DNA of 64,000 nt, taken from the NCBI GenBank assembly GCA_007751255.1, contig CP036296.1:4340001-4404000 (forward strand), in the 5' to 3' direction. The translations under genes and the position numbers were made by a program. The notes beneath the pieces are model-generated. The model did not search any database. It saw only the letters and a program-made list of their open reading frames with translations, and was not told the origin of the DNA. Below are positions 29,109-37,241 of this stretch, one piece after another (the stretch's first letter is position 1; every line of letters begins with the position of its first letter). The stretch is from Engelhardtia mirabilis (GTDB lineage: Bacteria; Planctomycetota; UBA1135; GCA-002686595).

Positions 29109-32086
29109 TGACCATTCGAACAGCGGCCCTGCTCATCCTGGCGGGTTCCCTGGGAACTCCTCTCGCAGCGGCAGGTCCTGGTGCGACTTCGCCTGCGGCG
29201 CTGAACCTGGCGATGGTTCCTTCGATCGCTCCGGCGGCATTTCCGGCGGTAATCCCCGCACCGCCGTGGCACCAGGAGGCGCGAACCCTGGACGGACGTG
29301 AGTTGGCCGGTATCCGCGAGGAACAGGCGCTCCTGCGGCGGCAACTGGTGCGACTCGAGGAGACGATGAAGGTGCTCCTGGCGCGGCTCGAGAGCGAGGG
29401 TAGCTCGCGCACCCTGGAGTTGCTGCAGACCGCTGTGGTCCAGTTGGAAGAGCGCAAGCTCGAGTCCAAGACCCTCGACGAGTGGCTCGGCGACACCGAG
29501 TCGGCCCTGGAGCAGGGCCAGATCCTGCGCGCGATCGAACAACAGGACACGGCCATCGCGGAGCTCGAGCGCCTGCTGACGGTGCTGCTCGACCGTCGCG
29601 ACATGGACGAGATCGAGGACAAGCTCGAGGAGCTGCGCGATCTGCGTCAGGGCATCGAGAGCGTGGCGCGCGAGGAAGGGAGCATCGCCCAGGAGTCGGC
29701 GCAGATCGCCGAGCAATCGGCGAGTGAGGGCCAGAAGGCCCTGGACCAGGGCATTCAGGAGCTGTCCGAAGCCCAGATGGAACTGGCCCGCCAGGCGGAG
29801 CAGGCGGCGCGCGAGTCGCGCGACCTCGAACTCCAGGGCTTGGCTCGGGAGCTCGACCGTCTGCTCGAGCGGCAGAGCGGCGATTCGGACCTGCTCTCCA
29901 AGCTCCGCGCGGGCGAGGCCCAGACCCTGCGAGCCGCCGCGACCGAACTGGAAGCCACCCGCCGCGCCGAGAGCCGCGCCGCGCGCCTCGAGCAGGCGGC
30001 CCGCGACCTCGAAGAGGCGGCGAGCGAGCTCGAGCGCTCCGGGACCTCCGCCGACCAGGTCGCCGAACAGCTTGCGGAGGCCGCTCGCGGCCAGCGCATG
30101 GCGGCCGACTCCGCACTGGACGAGAGCACCACCCGGGCGGCACGCGAGGCCGCCGACGCCCTGGACGCGGCGACGGATCAGGCCCGCGCGTCCGGGCAGG
30201 ATTCGAAGGTCCGCGAGGCCGCCGCCGCCCAAGCCCGCGCGGCGGCGCAGGAGCTTCAGCAGCTCGCGGAGCAGGAGCGCGCCGGAGCTGCCGAGGGACC
30301 CCAGCGCGCCGCCGAGCAGTTGGCCGAGAATCTCGACCCCGAGGGACTGGCGGCGGAGGTCGGCGAGCGAGTGCAGGCGGCCCTCGAGAGCGCTCAGGAA
30401 GCGCGGACCGCGGCCGAGGCAGCCACGACCCCGGAAGAGCGTCGCGCTCGCCAGGCGGCCGCTGCGCGCGCGGTCGAACAGGCCGCGACGGAAGCGGCCC
30501 GCGCAGCGGATTCGCTCGAGCGCAGCGCCGATGGCGCGGCCCGCTCGCAACGCAACCAGGCCGAGGCCACCGAAGCGCTACGGGCCAGCGCGTCCCAGCC
30601 GGGCCGCGACGGACTCACCCCCCGCTCCCGTGAGGCCGTTGGCGAGGCCCTGGAACGCGCGGCGCAGTCCATGCGGAGTGCGGCGGAACAGTCCGCCACC
30701 GATCCCGGCCGCGCCGCGGAGTCGGCCGAGGAGGCCCGTGCGGCCCTCGAGGAGGCAGCGGCTGCCGTGGGCGAGGCCCGCGCCGAGCGCGGCGCGCAAG
30801 AGGCGGCCGCCCAGGAGGGCGCGGCCATGGCCCAAGCCCAGCGGGAGTTGGCCGAGCGTGCCCGCGAGTTGGCCGCCGAGGCCAGCGCCGGGGACCTCTC
30901 GCCCGACGCCGCTCAGCGGGTGCGCGAGGCGCTCGAACAGGCCAGTGAGTCGATGCAGGAAGCGGGCGCCGAGCTGGAGGCTGGACGGCCCGCGGGCGGC
31001 GCCGAGCCACAAGAGTCCGCGCGAGAAGCACTCGAGCGAGCGGCCGCCGAGTCGCGCATCGGGCGCGAGTTGCGCGATCCCGAGGGTCGCGACCAGGCGG
31101 CGGAGCTGGCGGAGCGACAGAAGAAGGCGGCCGAGGAGATCCTGCGTCTCGCCGAGCTCAACCGCGAGCGCGAGGAGGGCCAGCCCCTGCCGAGCCTGGA
31201 ACGGGCGCAGGAGGCCGCGCAGCAGTCCGAGGAGGCCCTGCAGCAGGGCGACATGGACCAGGCTCAGCAGCAGGCGGAGCGGGCCGAGCGCGAACTCGAT
31301 CGCGCGGCGCGCGAGCTGGAACAAGAAGAGCAACAGTACGAGGACCTGCGCCAGGAAGAGTTGCTGTTCCGCATCGAGGAGGAGGCGCGCGAAATCCGCG
31401 AAGTCCACGCCGAGCAGAGCCGCCAGACGCTCGAAATCGACGGCGGTCGCCAGCCCGGCGACAGGCCGGGGCGGGCCGACCGACTGCGCCTGCGACGCAT
31501 TGCGCGGGAGGAAGCGGCCCTGGGGGAACGGCTGGCGATGATCGCCGCCGAGTTGGTAGCCGAGGGCAGCGTCGTCTTCGCCGAAGTGGCCGAGCAGTCG
31601 CGCATCGACCTGGAGCGCATCGCGCGGGACATGGACGAGGCCGGCGGCTACGACAGCGGCACGCGGGTGCAGAGTGCCCAGGCCGACGTGGACGAGCGTC
31701 TGGGCTGGCTGCTCGAAGCGCTCACTGAAGAGCGCGAGCGCAAGGGTCGAGAGGAGCAGCAGCCGCAGCAGGGTCAACAGGACCAGCAGGGGGGAGGAGG
31801 CCAGAACTCGCAGGAGCTGGTTCCCGACGAGGCGGAGCTGAAGCTGCTGCGTCGATTGGAGCTCGAGGTGCGTTCGGCGGTCGAGCAGATCCGCAGGCTC
31901 TACCCCGAGCTCTCCGACGGCGAGGTCGATCCCCTGATCTTCGAGGACATCGCGCGCATCGCCGCGCGCCACGAACGCCTGTCCGAGCTGTTCGGTCAGT
32001 TCCGCGAGGGGCTCGGGTTGCCGAGTCCGGATGAAGCCGACGAGGCTGCGACCACGACGGGCAAGAACGAGGACGAATCGCGATGA
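29108..32086 (+). CDS. Very long exported coiled-coil protein
   Basis: 992 residues. The signal peptide is about residues 1-22, then an Ala/Pro linker to about 55. Nearly all the rest (60-980) is Glu/Gln/Arg/Ala-rich heptad-like sequence with few Pro or Gly, for example LDQGIQELSEAQMELARQAE, predicting a rod of tens of nanometres. A Gln-rich break occurs near residue 885-905. The ending is acidic. GTG at 29105 is an alternative start. It sits between a DUF4175-like protein and a Gln-rich protein, and a shared complex is inferred. Confidence 0.7.
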   Translation: MTIRTAALLILAGSLGTPLAAAGPGATSPAALNLAMVPSIAPAAFPAVIPAPPWHQEARTLDGRELAGIREEQALLRRQLVRLEETMKVLLARLESEGSSRTLELLQTAVVQLEERKLESKTLDEWLGDTESALEQGQILRAIEQQDTAIAELERLLTVLLDRRDMDEIEDKLEELRDLRQGIESVAREEGSIAQESAQIAEQSASEGQKALDQGIQELSEAQMELARQAEQAARESRDLELQGLARELDRLLERQSGDSDLLSKLRAGEAQTLRAAATELEATRRAESRAARLEQAARDLEEAASELERSGTSADQVAEQLAEAARGQRMAADSALDESTTRAAREAADALDAATDQARASGQDSKVREAAAAQARAAAQELQQLAEQERAGAAEGPQRAAEQLAENLDPEGLAAEVGERVQAALESAQEARTAAEAATTPEERRARQAAAARAVEQAATEAARAADSLERSADGAARSQRNQAEATEALRASASQPGRDGLTPRSREAVGEALERAAQSMRSAAEQSATDPGRAAESAEEARAALEEAAAAVGEARAERGAQEAAAQEGAAMAQAQRELAERARELAAEASAGDLSPDAAQRVREALEQASESMQEAGAELEAGRPAGGAEPQESAREALERAAAESRIGRELRDPEGRDQAAELAERQKKAAEEILRLAELNREREEGQPLPSLERAQEAAQQSEEALQQGDMDQAQQQAERAERELDRAARELEQEEQQYEDLRQEELLFRIEEEAREIREVHAEQSRQTLEIDGGRQPGDRPGRADRLRLRRIAREEAALGERLAMIAAELVAEGSVVFAEVAEQSRIDLERIARDMDEAGGYDSGTRVQSAQADVDERLGWLLEALTEERERKGREEQQPQQGQQDQQGGGGQNSQELVPDEAELKLLRRLELEVRSAVEQIRRLYPELSDGEVDPLIFEDIARIAARHERLSELFGQFREGLGLPSPDEADEAATTTGKNEDESR

Positions 32087-32865
32087 GATCGAACCGTCGA
32101 CCCCTGCTGGCGATCGCCGCCCTCGCGCTCTCAGCCACCGCGCTGGGCGCGATGGCACGCTCGAACTCGGTTCAGGAGCCCGACCCGGGGCGTCCCGAGC
32201 TGCCCCCCGAGCTGCTGCCGCCGCCGCCCGGTCAGGGCGACGACCTGCAACAGCGCATGCGGGAGTTGTTCGCGAAGGTCGAACGCGATCTGCGCTCTGT
32301 CGATGACCTCTTGTTCGAGGCAGCGGCGGGCGAGGGCGACTTGTTCGCTCCGGAGGTCGACATCGATCAACTGCTCAACGACACCGATCGGCGCAGCCGC
32401 GAGGTGTCGGATGGGATCGACGAGATCCTCGATCTCGCCCGGCAGATGAACGAACAGCAGCAGCAGGGCCAGAGCCAAGGGCAGAGCCAGGGTCAGAGCG
32501 AGAGCCAGAACGGCGGTCAGAGTCCGCTCGACAGCCGCCCCCGCAACGAGCAGCAGAGCCAGCTCCCCACCCCGGAGGGCAACGACCCGGGCACCGACCT
32601 CTCCCAAGGTGACCAGCCGCAGCCCGGACAGGGCGAGCAGCCCGAGGGCGCGGAGGACTCCGAAGACCAGGGTCAGAACCAACAGGGCGCGGGCGCCCAG
32701 GACGAGGCCACCGGACCCCAGTCCCCCGCCGGCGCCGCCGGTCGTTGGGGGGACCTGCCGCCGCGGGTGCAGTCGATCTTCCGCAACCAGGTCAGCGACG
32801 ACATGCCGGTGCAGTACCGCGATTGGATCGACGGCTACTACCGCCGCCTGAACAAGGACGGCTGA
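32083..32865 (+). CDS. Small exported Gln-rich protein
   Basis: 260 residues starting in an ATGA overlap with the coiled-coil gene. A signal-like N-terminus (LLAIAALALSATALGAMA) is followed by a helical part (40-125) and then a disordered Gln/Gly/Ser-rich stretch (125-210) with GQSQ repeats. The C-terminal 40 residues (WGDLPPRVQSIFRNQVSDDM, then YRDWIDGYYRRLN) look folded and conserved. A similar C-terminal stretch ending in YYRRL is known to me from hypothetical proteins of MoxR/VWA clusters, but the function is unknown. Confidence 0.65.
   Translation: MRSNRRPLLAIAALALSATALGAMARSNSVQEPDPGRPELPPELLPPPPGQGDDLQQRMRELFAKVERDLRSVDDLLFEAAAGEGDLFAPEVDIDQLLNDTDRRSREVSDGIDEILDLARQMNEQQQQGQSQGQSQGQSESQNGGQSPLDSRPRNEQQSQLPTPEGNDPGTDLSQGDQPQPGQGEQPEGAEDSEDQGQNQQGAGAQDEATGPQSPAGAAGRWGDLPPRVQSIFRNQVSDDMPVQYRDWIDGYYRRLNKDG
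32458..32510 (+). repeat. Short Gln-rich codon repeat
   Basis: Imperfect repeats of a 12-base unit like CAGAGCCAAGGG encode repeated GQSQ in the disordered linker of the Gln-rich protein. It is preceded by four consecutive CAG codons. Confidence 0.7.
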
Positions 32866-32866
32866 G

Positions 32867-34111
32867 GTGAAGGCGGACGCAGGGCAGAGCGCGGGGGGCG
32901 GTTGGCGATCCGCTCGGAGCGCCGGCGTGGCGACCCTGCTGCTGGCCCAGGCGCTGGTCTCCATCGCGGCGTCGGACGACCGCTCGAGCGTCCTGCCCGA
33001 GGACAAGCCCGCCGGGAGTGGGGTCCCCCACGCCCAGGACGTGACCCCCACCGATCCGAACGCGAGCCCACCGCCCACCGCTGCCGGTGTCGGACCGAGG
33101 CTGGGCCCGGCCGCGGACGAGGCGCGACGCGCGGCACTCGAAGGGGCGCTCGACTGGCTGGCGAAGTCCCAGGCCGAGTCGGCCGACGGTTCGTGGCCCG
33201 ACGACGACGCGCGCCTGCGCGCGCCGGAAGCCGTCGCCGCACTCTGCTCCCTGGCCCTGATGGCCGGTGGCAGCACGCCCGAGCGCGGTCCCCACGGTGC
33301 CGCCGTGGCCCGGGGCACCGACTACCTGCTGGGTCGCATCCACTTGGATCCCGGAGCCGACGAGCGCGGCTTCATCGGCAGCCTCGAAGCCAGCGACTCG
33401 CGCATGCATGGGCACGGCCTGGCGACCCTGGCCCTGGCCGAGGCCTTCTCCACCTCGCCCACCTCGCGCCGCGGTCAACGCTTGCTCGAGGCCCTACAGC
33501 TCGCAGTGGGCCTGATCGAGCGCACCCAGGGAGCCGAGGGCGGTTGGTGGTACGAGCCCCACCGGGTGGCCAGCCACGAGGGCTCGGTCACGATCACGCT
33601 GGTGCAGGCCCTGCGCTCGGCCCGCAACACCGGCATCGCCGTGGACGCGGGGGTGATCACGCGCGCGGAGGACTACGTGCTGCGCTCGCAGGCTCCCGAC
33701 GGGAGCTTCCGCTACACCCTGGGATCACCGGTCACGACGGTCGCCCTCACCGGCGCCGCGATCAGCACCCTCAACGCCGCCGGCCGCTACGACGACGAGG
33801 TCGTGCGGCGGGGCGTGGACGCCATCTGGCGCGGGCTGGAGAGTCGCGAGTTGGAGGGGTCGTCCGAGCGTCCGCCCCACCCCTACTACGAGCGCTTCTA
33901 CCTCAGCCAGGCCTTCTGGAACCTGGCCGACCCGACCCACTTCGAGAAGTGGTACGAGCGCGAACTCGAACGCGTGCTCTCGCGCCAGGCCGACGACGGG
34001 TCCTGGTCCGGCGAGGAACAGGGCTCCGGCTACGGCGCCGCCTACGCGACCTCGATCAACGCGCTGTTCCTGGCGCTTCCCGACGGTCTGCTACCGATCT
34101 TCCAGCGCTGA
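32867..34111 (+). CDS. Second secreted prenyltransferase-fold repeat protein
   Basis: 414 residues, start GTG one base after the preceding stop, with GAGG close by. A hydrophobic exported N-terminus is followed by an alpha/alpha barrel with repeats such as LDWLAKSQAESADGSWPDDD, LIERTQGAEGGWWYEP and VLSRQADDGSWSGE. It is a paralogue of the protein at 25423-26715, sharing block order and the C-terminal LPIFQR. No DXDD cyclase motif. It is the last gene of the cluster, followed by a terminator-like hairpin. Confidence 0.83.
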   Translation: MKADAGQSAGGGWRSARSAGVATLLLAQALVSIAASDDRSSVLPEDKPAGSGVPHAQDVTPTDPNASPPPTAAGVGPRLGPAADEARRAALEGALDWLAKSQAESADGSWPDDDARLRAPEAVAALCSLALMAGGSTPERGPHGAAVARGTDYLLGRIHLDPGADERGFIGSLEASDSRMHGHGLATLALAEAFSTSPTSRRGQRLLEALQLAVGLIERTQGAEGGWWYEPHRVASHEGSVTITLVQALRSARNTGIAVDAGVITRAEDYVLRSQAPDGSFRYTLGSPVTTVALTGAAISTLNAAGRYDDEVVRRGVDAIWRGLESRELEGSSERPPHPYYERFYLSQAFWNLADPTHFEKWYERELERVLSRQADDGSWSGEEQGSGYGAAYATSINALFLALPDGLLPIFQR

Positions 34112-34186
34112 CGCGAGCGCGCAGGGGCCAGCCGGAGCGCCGCTTCGCGAGAGTTGCCGCGGCCCGACGCACACGCGAACGACAAC

Positions 34187-34213
34187 GGGGCCACCTCGGC
34201 GGGAGGCGGCCCC
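34187..34213. terminator. Bidirectional hairpin between convergent genes
   Basis: GGGGCCACCTC (34187-34197) pairs with GAGGCGGCCCC (34203-34213) with one mismatch and a 5-base loop. It lies between the end of the ten-gene cluster (34111) and the end of the opposing FG-GAP gene (34237). The location supports termination in both directions. Confidence 0.55.
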
Positions 34214-34236
34214 GGCGATCGATCACCGCTCCGCGC

Positions 34237-36981
34237 TCAGAATGCTACGGCCGCGGACCCCACGAGGACGCCGTCGATGTACACCTCGAGGGCGCCGGTG
34301 GCCTTGGTCAAGTCTTCGGTCAGGCGCTCGATCACGAACAGGAACGAGCCCTCCTCGCGCGGGCGATCCTCGACGCCCTCCACCAGGCGCAGGTACACCG
34401 GCTTCGCGCCACCAGTGGACCCGGGAGCCGCGCCCTGCCCCGGCGTGATGGCCGAGCTCGAGGCCTGGGCCGGAGCGGTGGGATGGGCAGTGCCCCGCGC
34501 GCGCCCGATGGTCGTGGTGTCGATCGTCTGCTCCACTCCCACGAGCTTCGCCTCGACCGACGCCCCACTGCCCAACCGGCGCCCGGCCGCGTCGCGCGGC
34601 GTGATCTTGACCTTGATCTGGCGCGGCTCGGCCGCCTGGGGCTTGAGCGGTACGAACAGCTCGACGTCCGACTTGGCCGCCGTGGCCGGTCCGGCGACGT
34701 CCACCCGCGGCGGTGTGGTCTGGGCCACGCCGTCGATCTGCATCGCGCTCGTGATGATCCCGGGAACAGCCGGGGCGCAGAAGGCGCGCTGGTAGCGACC
34801 GTCGCCCAGATCGGCTACCGGACCCATGGCGAGGAAGCCGGGCAGGTCGATATCGACCGCGCGACCGGCGCCCAAGGTCACCCCGTGCGTGTCGCGGGGC
34901 GTGAGCGTGATCGCGACCTGATCCGTGGTGCCCGCCCGCACCGCTTCGGTGCTGCGGTGGATGATCGTCATCGACGGATCCACGGCTCCGACGGCGTGGA
35001 CCACCGGGGCGATGGCCGGCACCCAGCCATCGATGGAGACCTGGGCCCGGTAGGCGCCCGAAACGCTCGGCGCATCGAAGGTGCGCGCGAAGGCGTTGCC
35101 GCCCTCCGATACGACGGGTCCCGTCGCCGTCGCCCCGGGCAGGTCGATCGAGACCTGTGCCGACGCGTCCAGGACGATGCCCGCGGCGTCGTGGGCGAAG
35201 ACACGCAGGGTCACCTGGGTCGGCAGGGTGTCCGGTCCACCGCTGGCGGCCACCTTGGTCGTCGAGAGCTCGTACAACTGGGGCTCGACCACCGTCAGGT
35301 GCGTGTCCGCCGGGACCTGGGGGACGGTCAGGGTCATGCCCGAGGGCAGGGCCACCTGCACGTCGCCCGCGGGCACGAGGCCCAGGCCGAAGTGGGCGAA
35401 GGACTGGTCCTGGGAGGCGGTGGGACCGGAGCCGCCGATGGCGCGCACGTGCTGGTACTGGTCCGGACCGATCCAACGCACCTGGGAGCCCAGGCCCTGG
35501 GAACCGGAGGTCCCGGCGTCGACCTTGACCGTCAGGAAGCCGCGCCCCTCACGCTCGAGCTGGTTCTCGAAGTAGCGCAGGCGACCGGTCGTGGCCACCA
35601 CGCAGATGTCCATGTCCCCGTCGCCGTCGACGTCGCCGACGGCGCTGGCGCGGTCGTCGATCTCATCGAAGAGCCCCAGACTCTTGGTGGCCTTCTCGTA
35701 CTTGAACAGGAAATCCGGTCCCTTCGAGCGGTACAGGGAGTTGGCCTGGTTGCGCGGCACGCCGCTCGACGCGGGGTTCTTGCCGGCCACGTGGCCGTTG
35801 ACGACCCACAGGTCGAGCCAGCGGTCGAGGTCCACGTCGAGGAAGCTCGCGGCCCAGCCCACCGACTGCCCCCAGGGCAGGGGCGACTCGGGGAAGGGCA
35901 GCAGGGTGTCCGCGACCCCGTAGAAATTGGCCTGCTCGACCCAGGGTTGGCCACTCGCGGGCCAACCGTGGTTCACGACCAGCCAGTTGTTGCCGATGTC
36001 GGTCTTGTAGACGTCGAGGCTCCCGTCGTGGTTCACGTCGCCGATGGCCAGGCCCATGATCGCGCTGACCTGGTCGGCCCCGGAGCCGACGGTGACGTCC
36101 GTGAAGGCGCCCGGCCCCGTGCCTGCGCGCAGGGAGTCCCCGTAGTTGGGCGTCAGGCCCAGCACGCCGCCGAGCCAGAAGTCGTTGCCGACGACGAGGT
36201 CGGGCCAACCGTTGCCGTCGGCGTCGAACAGGGTGCTGGCGTGGGACGAGCCCGGATCGTCCATGCCCCACGTCGCGGTCACGTCCGTGAAGCTGCCGTC
36301 CGCGTTGTTGACGTAGGTGCGGTTGGGGCTGAGCGAGAACTCGGACAGGTACAGGTCCAGCCAGCCGTCCAGGTCGAGGTCGTACCAGATGGCGTGGACC
36401 GTGCGACCGCCGCCGCGCGTGCCCGAGCGCGCGCTGACGTCGGCGAAGCGACCGGTGCCATCGTTGTCGTAGAGGCGGCTGCGCCCCTCCGTCGTGCCGA
36501 CGCCCGCGGACGTTCCGGAACCCTCCATGGAGCCGAGGAACAGATCCAGGTCGCCGTCGCGGTCGTAGTCACCCAAGGACGGAGCCCGGTCCAACTCACC
36601 CGAGCGGATGTCGTCGCTGCCCGGCCCCGGGAGGAAGGTCCCGTCCGGCTGCTGCAGGAAGATGTGGTTGGGGAGCACCCCTCCACACAGCACCACGTCC
36701 ACATCGCCGTCGCCGTCGACGTCGCCGAGGGTCAGGCCGGTCTGGACCCAGTCGTGGATCGAGTTGGGCGGGGTTCCGATCTGGTCGAAGCCGGAGATGA
36801 CTTCGTGGTCGAGGCCCAACTCCAGGGCCCGCTCCACGAAGCGGTCGGGCCCTTGGGGTCGGACCGGCGAGACGGCCGGGGAAGCGATCGTCGGCGGGCT
36901 CGGCAGGGCGGCGGCACCGGAGGCCGCCGCCATCAAGACCGAGACCGCGGGGACGAAGGTCAGACGTACAGAACGGTCCAT
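34237..36981 (-). CDS. Secreted FG-GAP/CRTAC1-like protein with Ig-like repeats
   Basis: 914 residues. Signal peptide about 1-25. Residues 60-500 hold FG-GAP/VCBS blades with Ca-binding DVDGDGD-type loops (GDVDGDGDVDVVLCGG, GDYDRDGDLDLFLGS, VGDVDGDGDMDICV). An ASPIC/UnbV-like domain follows (about 500-590: NQLEREGRGFLTVKV, then SFAHFGLG and LPSGM). The C-terminus has three related Ig-like units of about 110 residues, marked by FAHDAAG, TPRDTHG and TPRDAAG. ATG at 36981 is chosen because GGAG lies 6 bases upstream; an ATG at 36993 is possible. It is probably a surface adhesion or binding protein. Confidence 0.85.
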   Translation of the reverse strand: MDRSVRLTFVPAVSVLMAAASGAAALPSPPTIASPAVSPVRPQGPDRFVERALELGLDHEVISGFDQIGTPPNSIHDWVQTGLTLGDVDGDGDVDVVLCGGVLPNHIFLQQPDGTFLPGPGSDDIRSGELDRAPSLGDYDRDGDLDLFLGSMEGSGTSAGVGTTEGRSRLYDNDGTGRFADVSARSGTRGGGRTVHAIWYDLDLDGWLDLYLSEFSLSPNRTYVNNADGSFTDVTATWGMDDPGSSHASTLFDADGNGWPDLVVGNDFWLGGVLGLTPNYGDSLRAGTGPGAFTDVTVGSGADQVSAIMGLAIGDVNHDGSLDVYKTDIGNNWLVVNHGWPASGQPWVEQANFYGVADTLLPFPESPLPWGQSVGWAASFLDVDLDRWLDLWVVNGHVAGKNPASSGVPRNQANSLYRSKGPDFLFKYEKATKSLGLFDEIDDRASAVGDVDGDGDMDICVVATTGRLRYFENQLEREGRGFLTVKVDAGTSGSQGLGSQVRWIGPDQYQHVRAIGGSGPTASQDQSFAHFGLGLVPAGDVQVALPSGMTLTVPQVPADTHLTVVEPQLYELSTTKVAASGGPDTLPTQVTLRVFAHDAAGIVLDASAQVSIDLPGATATGPVVSEGGNAFARTFDAPSVSGAYRAQVSIDGWVPAIAPVVHAVGAVDPSMTIIHRSTEAVRAGTTDQVAITLTPRDTHGVTLGAGRAVDIDLPGFLAMGPVADLGDGRYQRAFCAPAVPGIITSAMQIDGVAQTTPPRVDVAGPATAAKSDVELFVPLKPQAAEPRQIKVKITPRDAAGRRLGSGASVEAKLVGVEQTIDTTTIGRARGTAHPTAPAQASSSAITPGQGAAPGSTGGAKPVYLRLVEGVEDRPREEGSFLFVIERLTEDLTKATGALEVYIDGVLVGSAAVAF

Positions 36982-37241
36982 GAGGGGCTCCATGGGCAGT
37001 TGGGCCGGTGGCTCGCCGCAAGTTGGCGAAGGACTCGAAGATCAAACGGACGGGGGGGTCTCGAAATTTAGCCTGGAGAGGTCCGAACGGGGCCGATTCG
37101 TCCGCCCGTCCAAGGAAAACGGAAAAGGTTAGGTTTGGGGGCGGGCCCCGGGGACGCCTGGGCGGTTCGCATGGGGTTCCCCCGATTGAGGTGCAACCTC
37201 GGGGCCGCTGCAGCAGTCCTAGCCCCTCAGAGCCTTCCCCC
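36982..37241. promoter_or_regulatory. Divergent promoter region of two FG-GAP genes
   Basis: 260 bases between divergent genes. On the minus strand TAAATT (37070-37065) is a -10 candidate for the gene at 36981. On the plus strand GTTAGGTTT (37128-37136) is a candidate for the gene at 37242. The stretch 37025-37136 is clearly AT-richer than its surroundings. Both assignments are inferences from composition and motif likeness. Confidence 0.4.
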
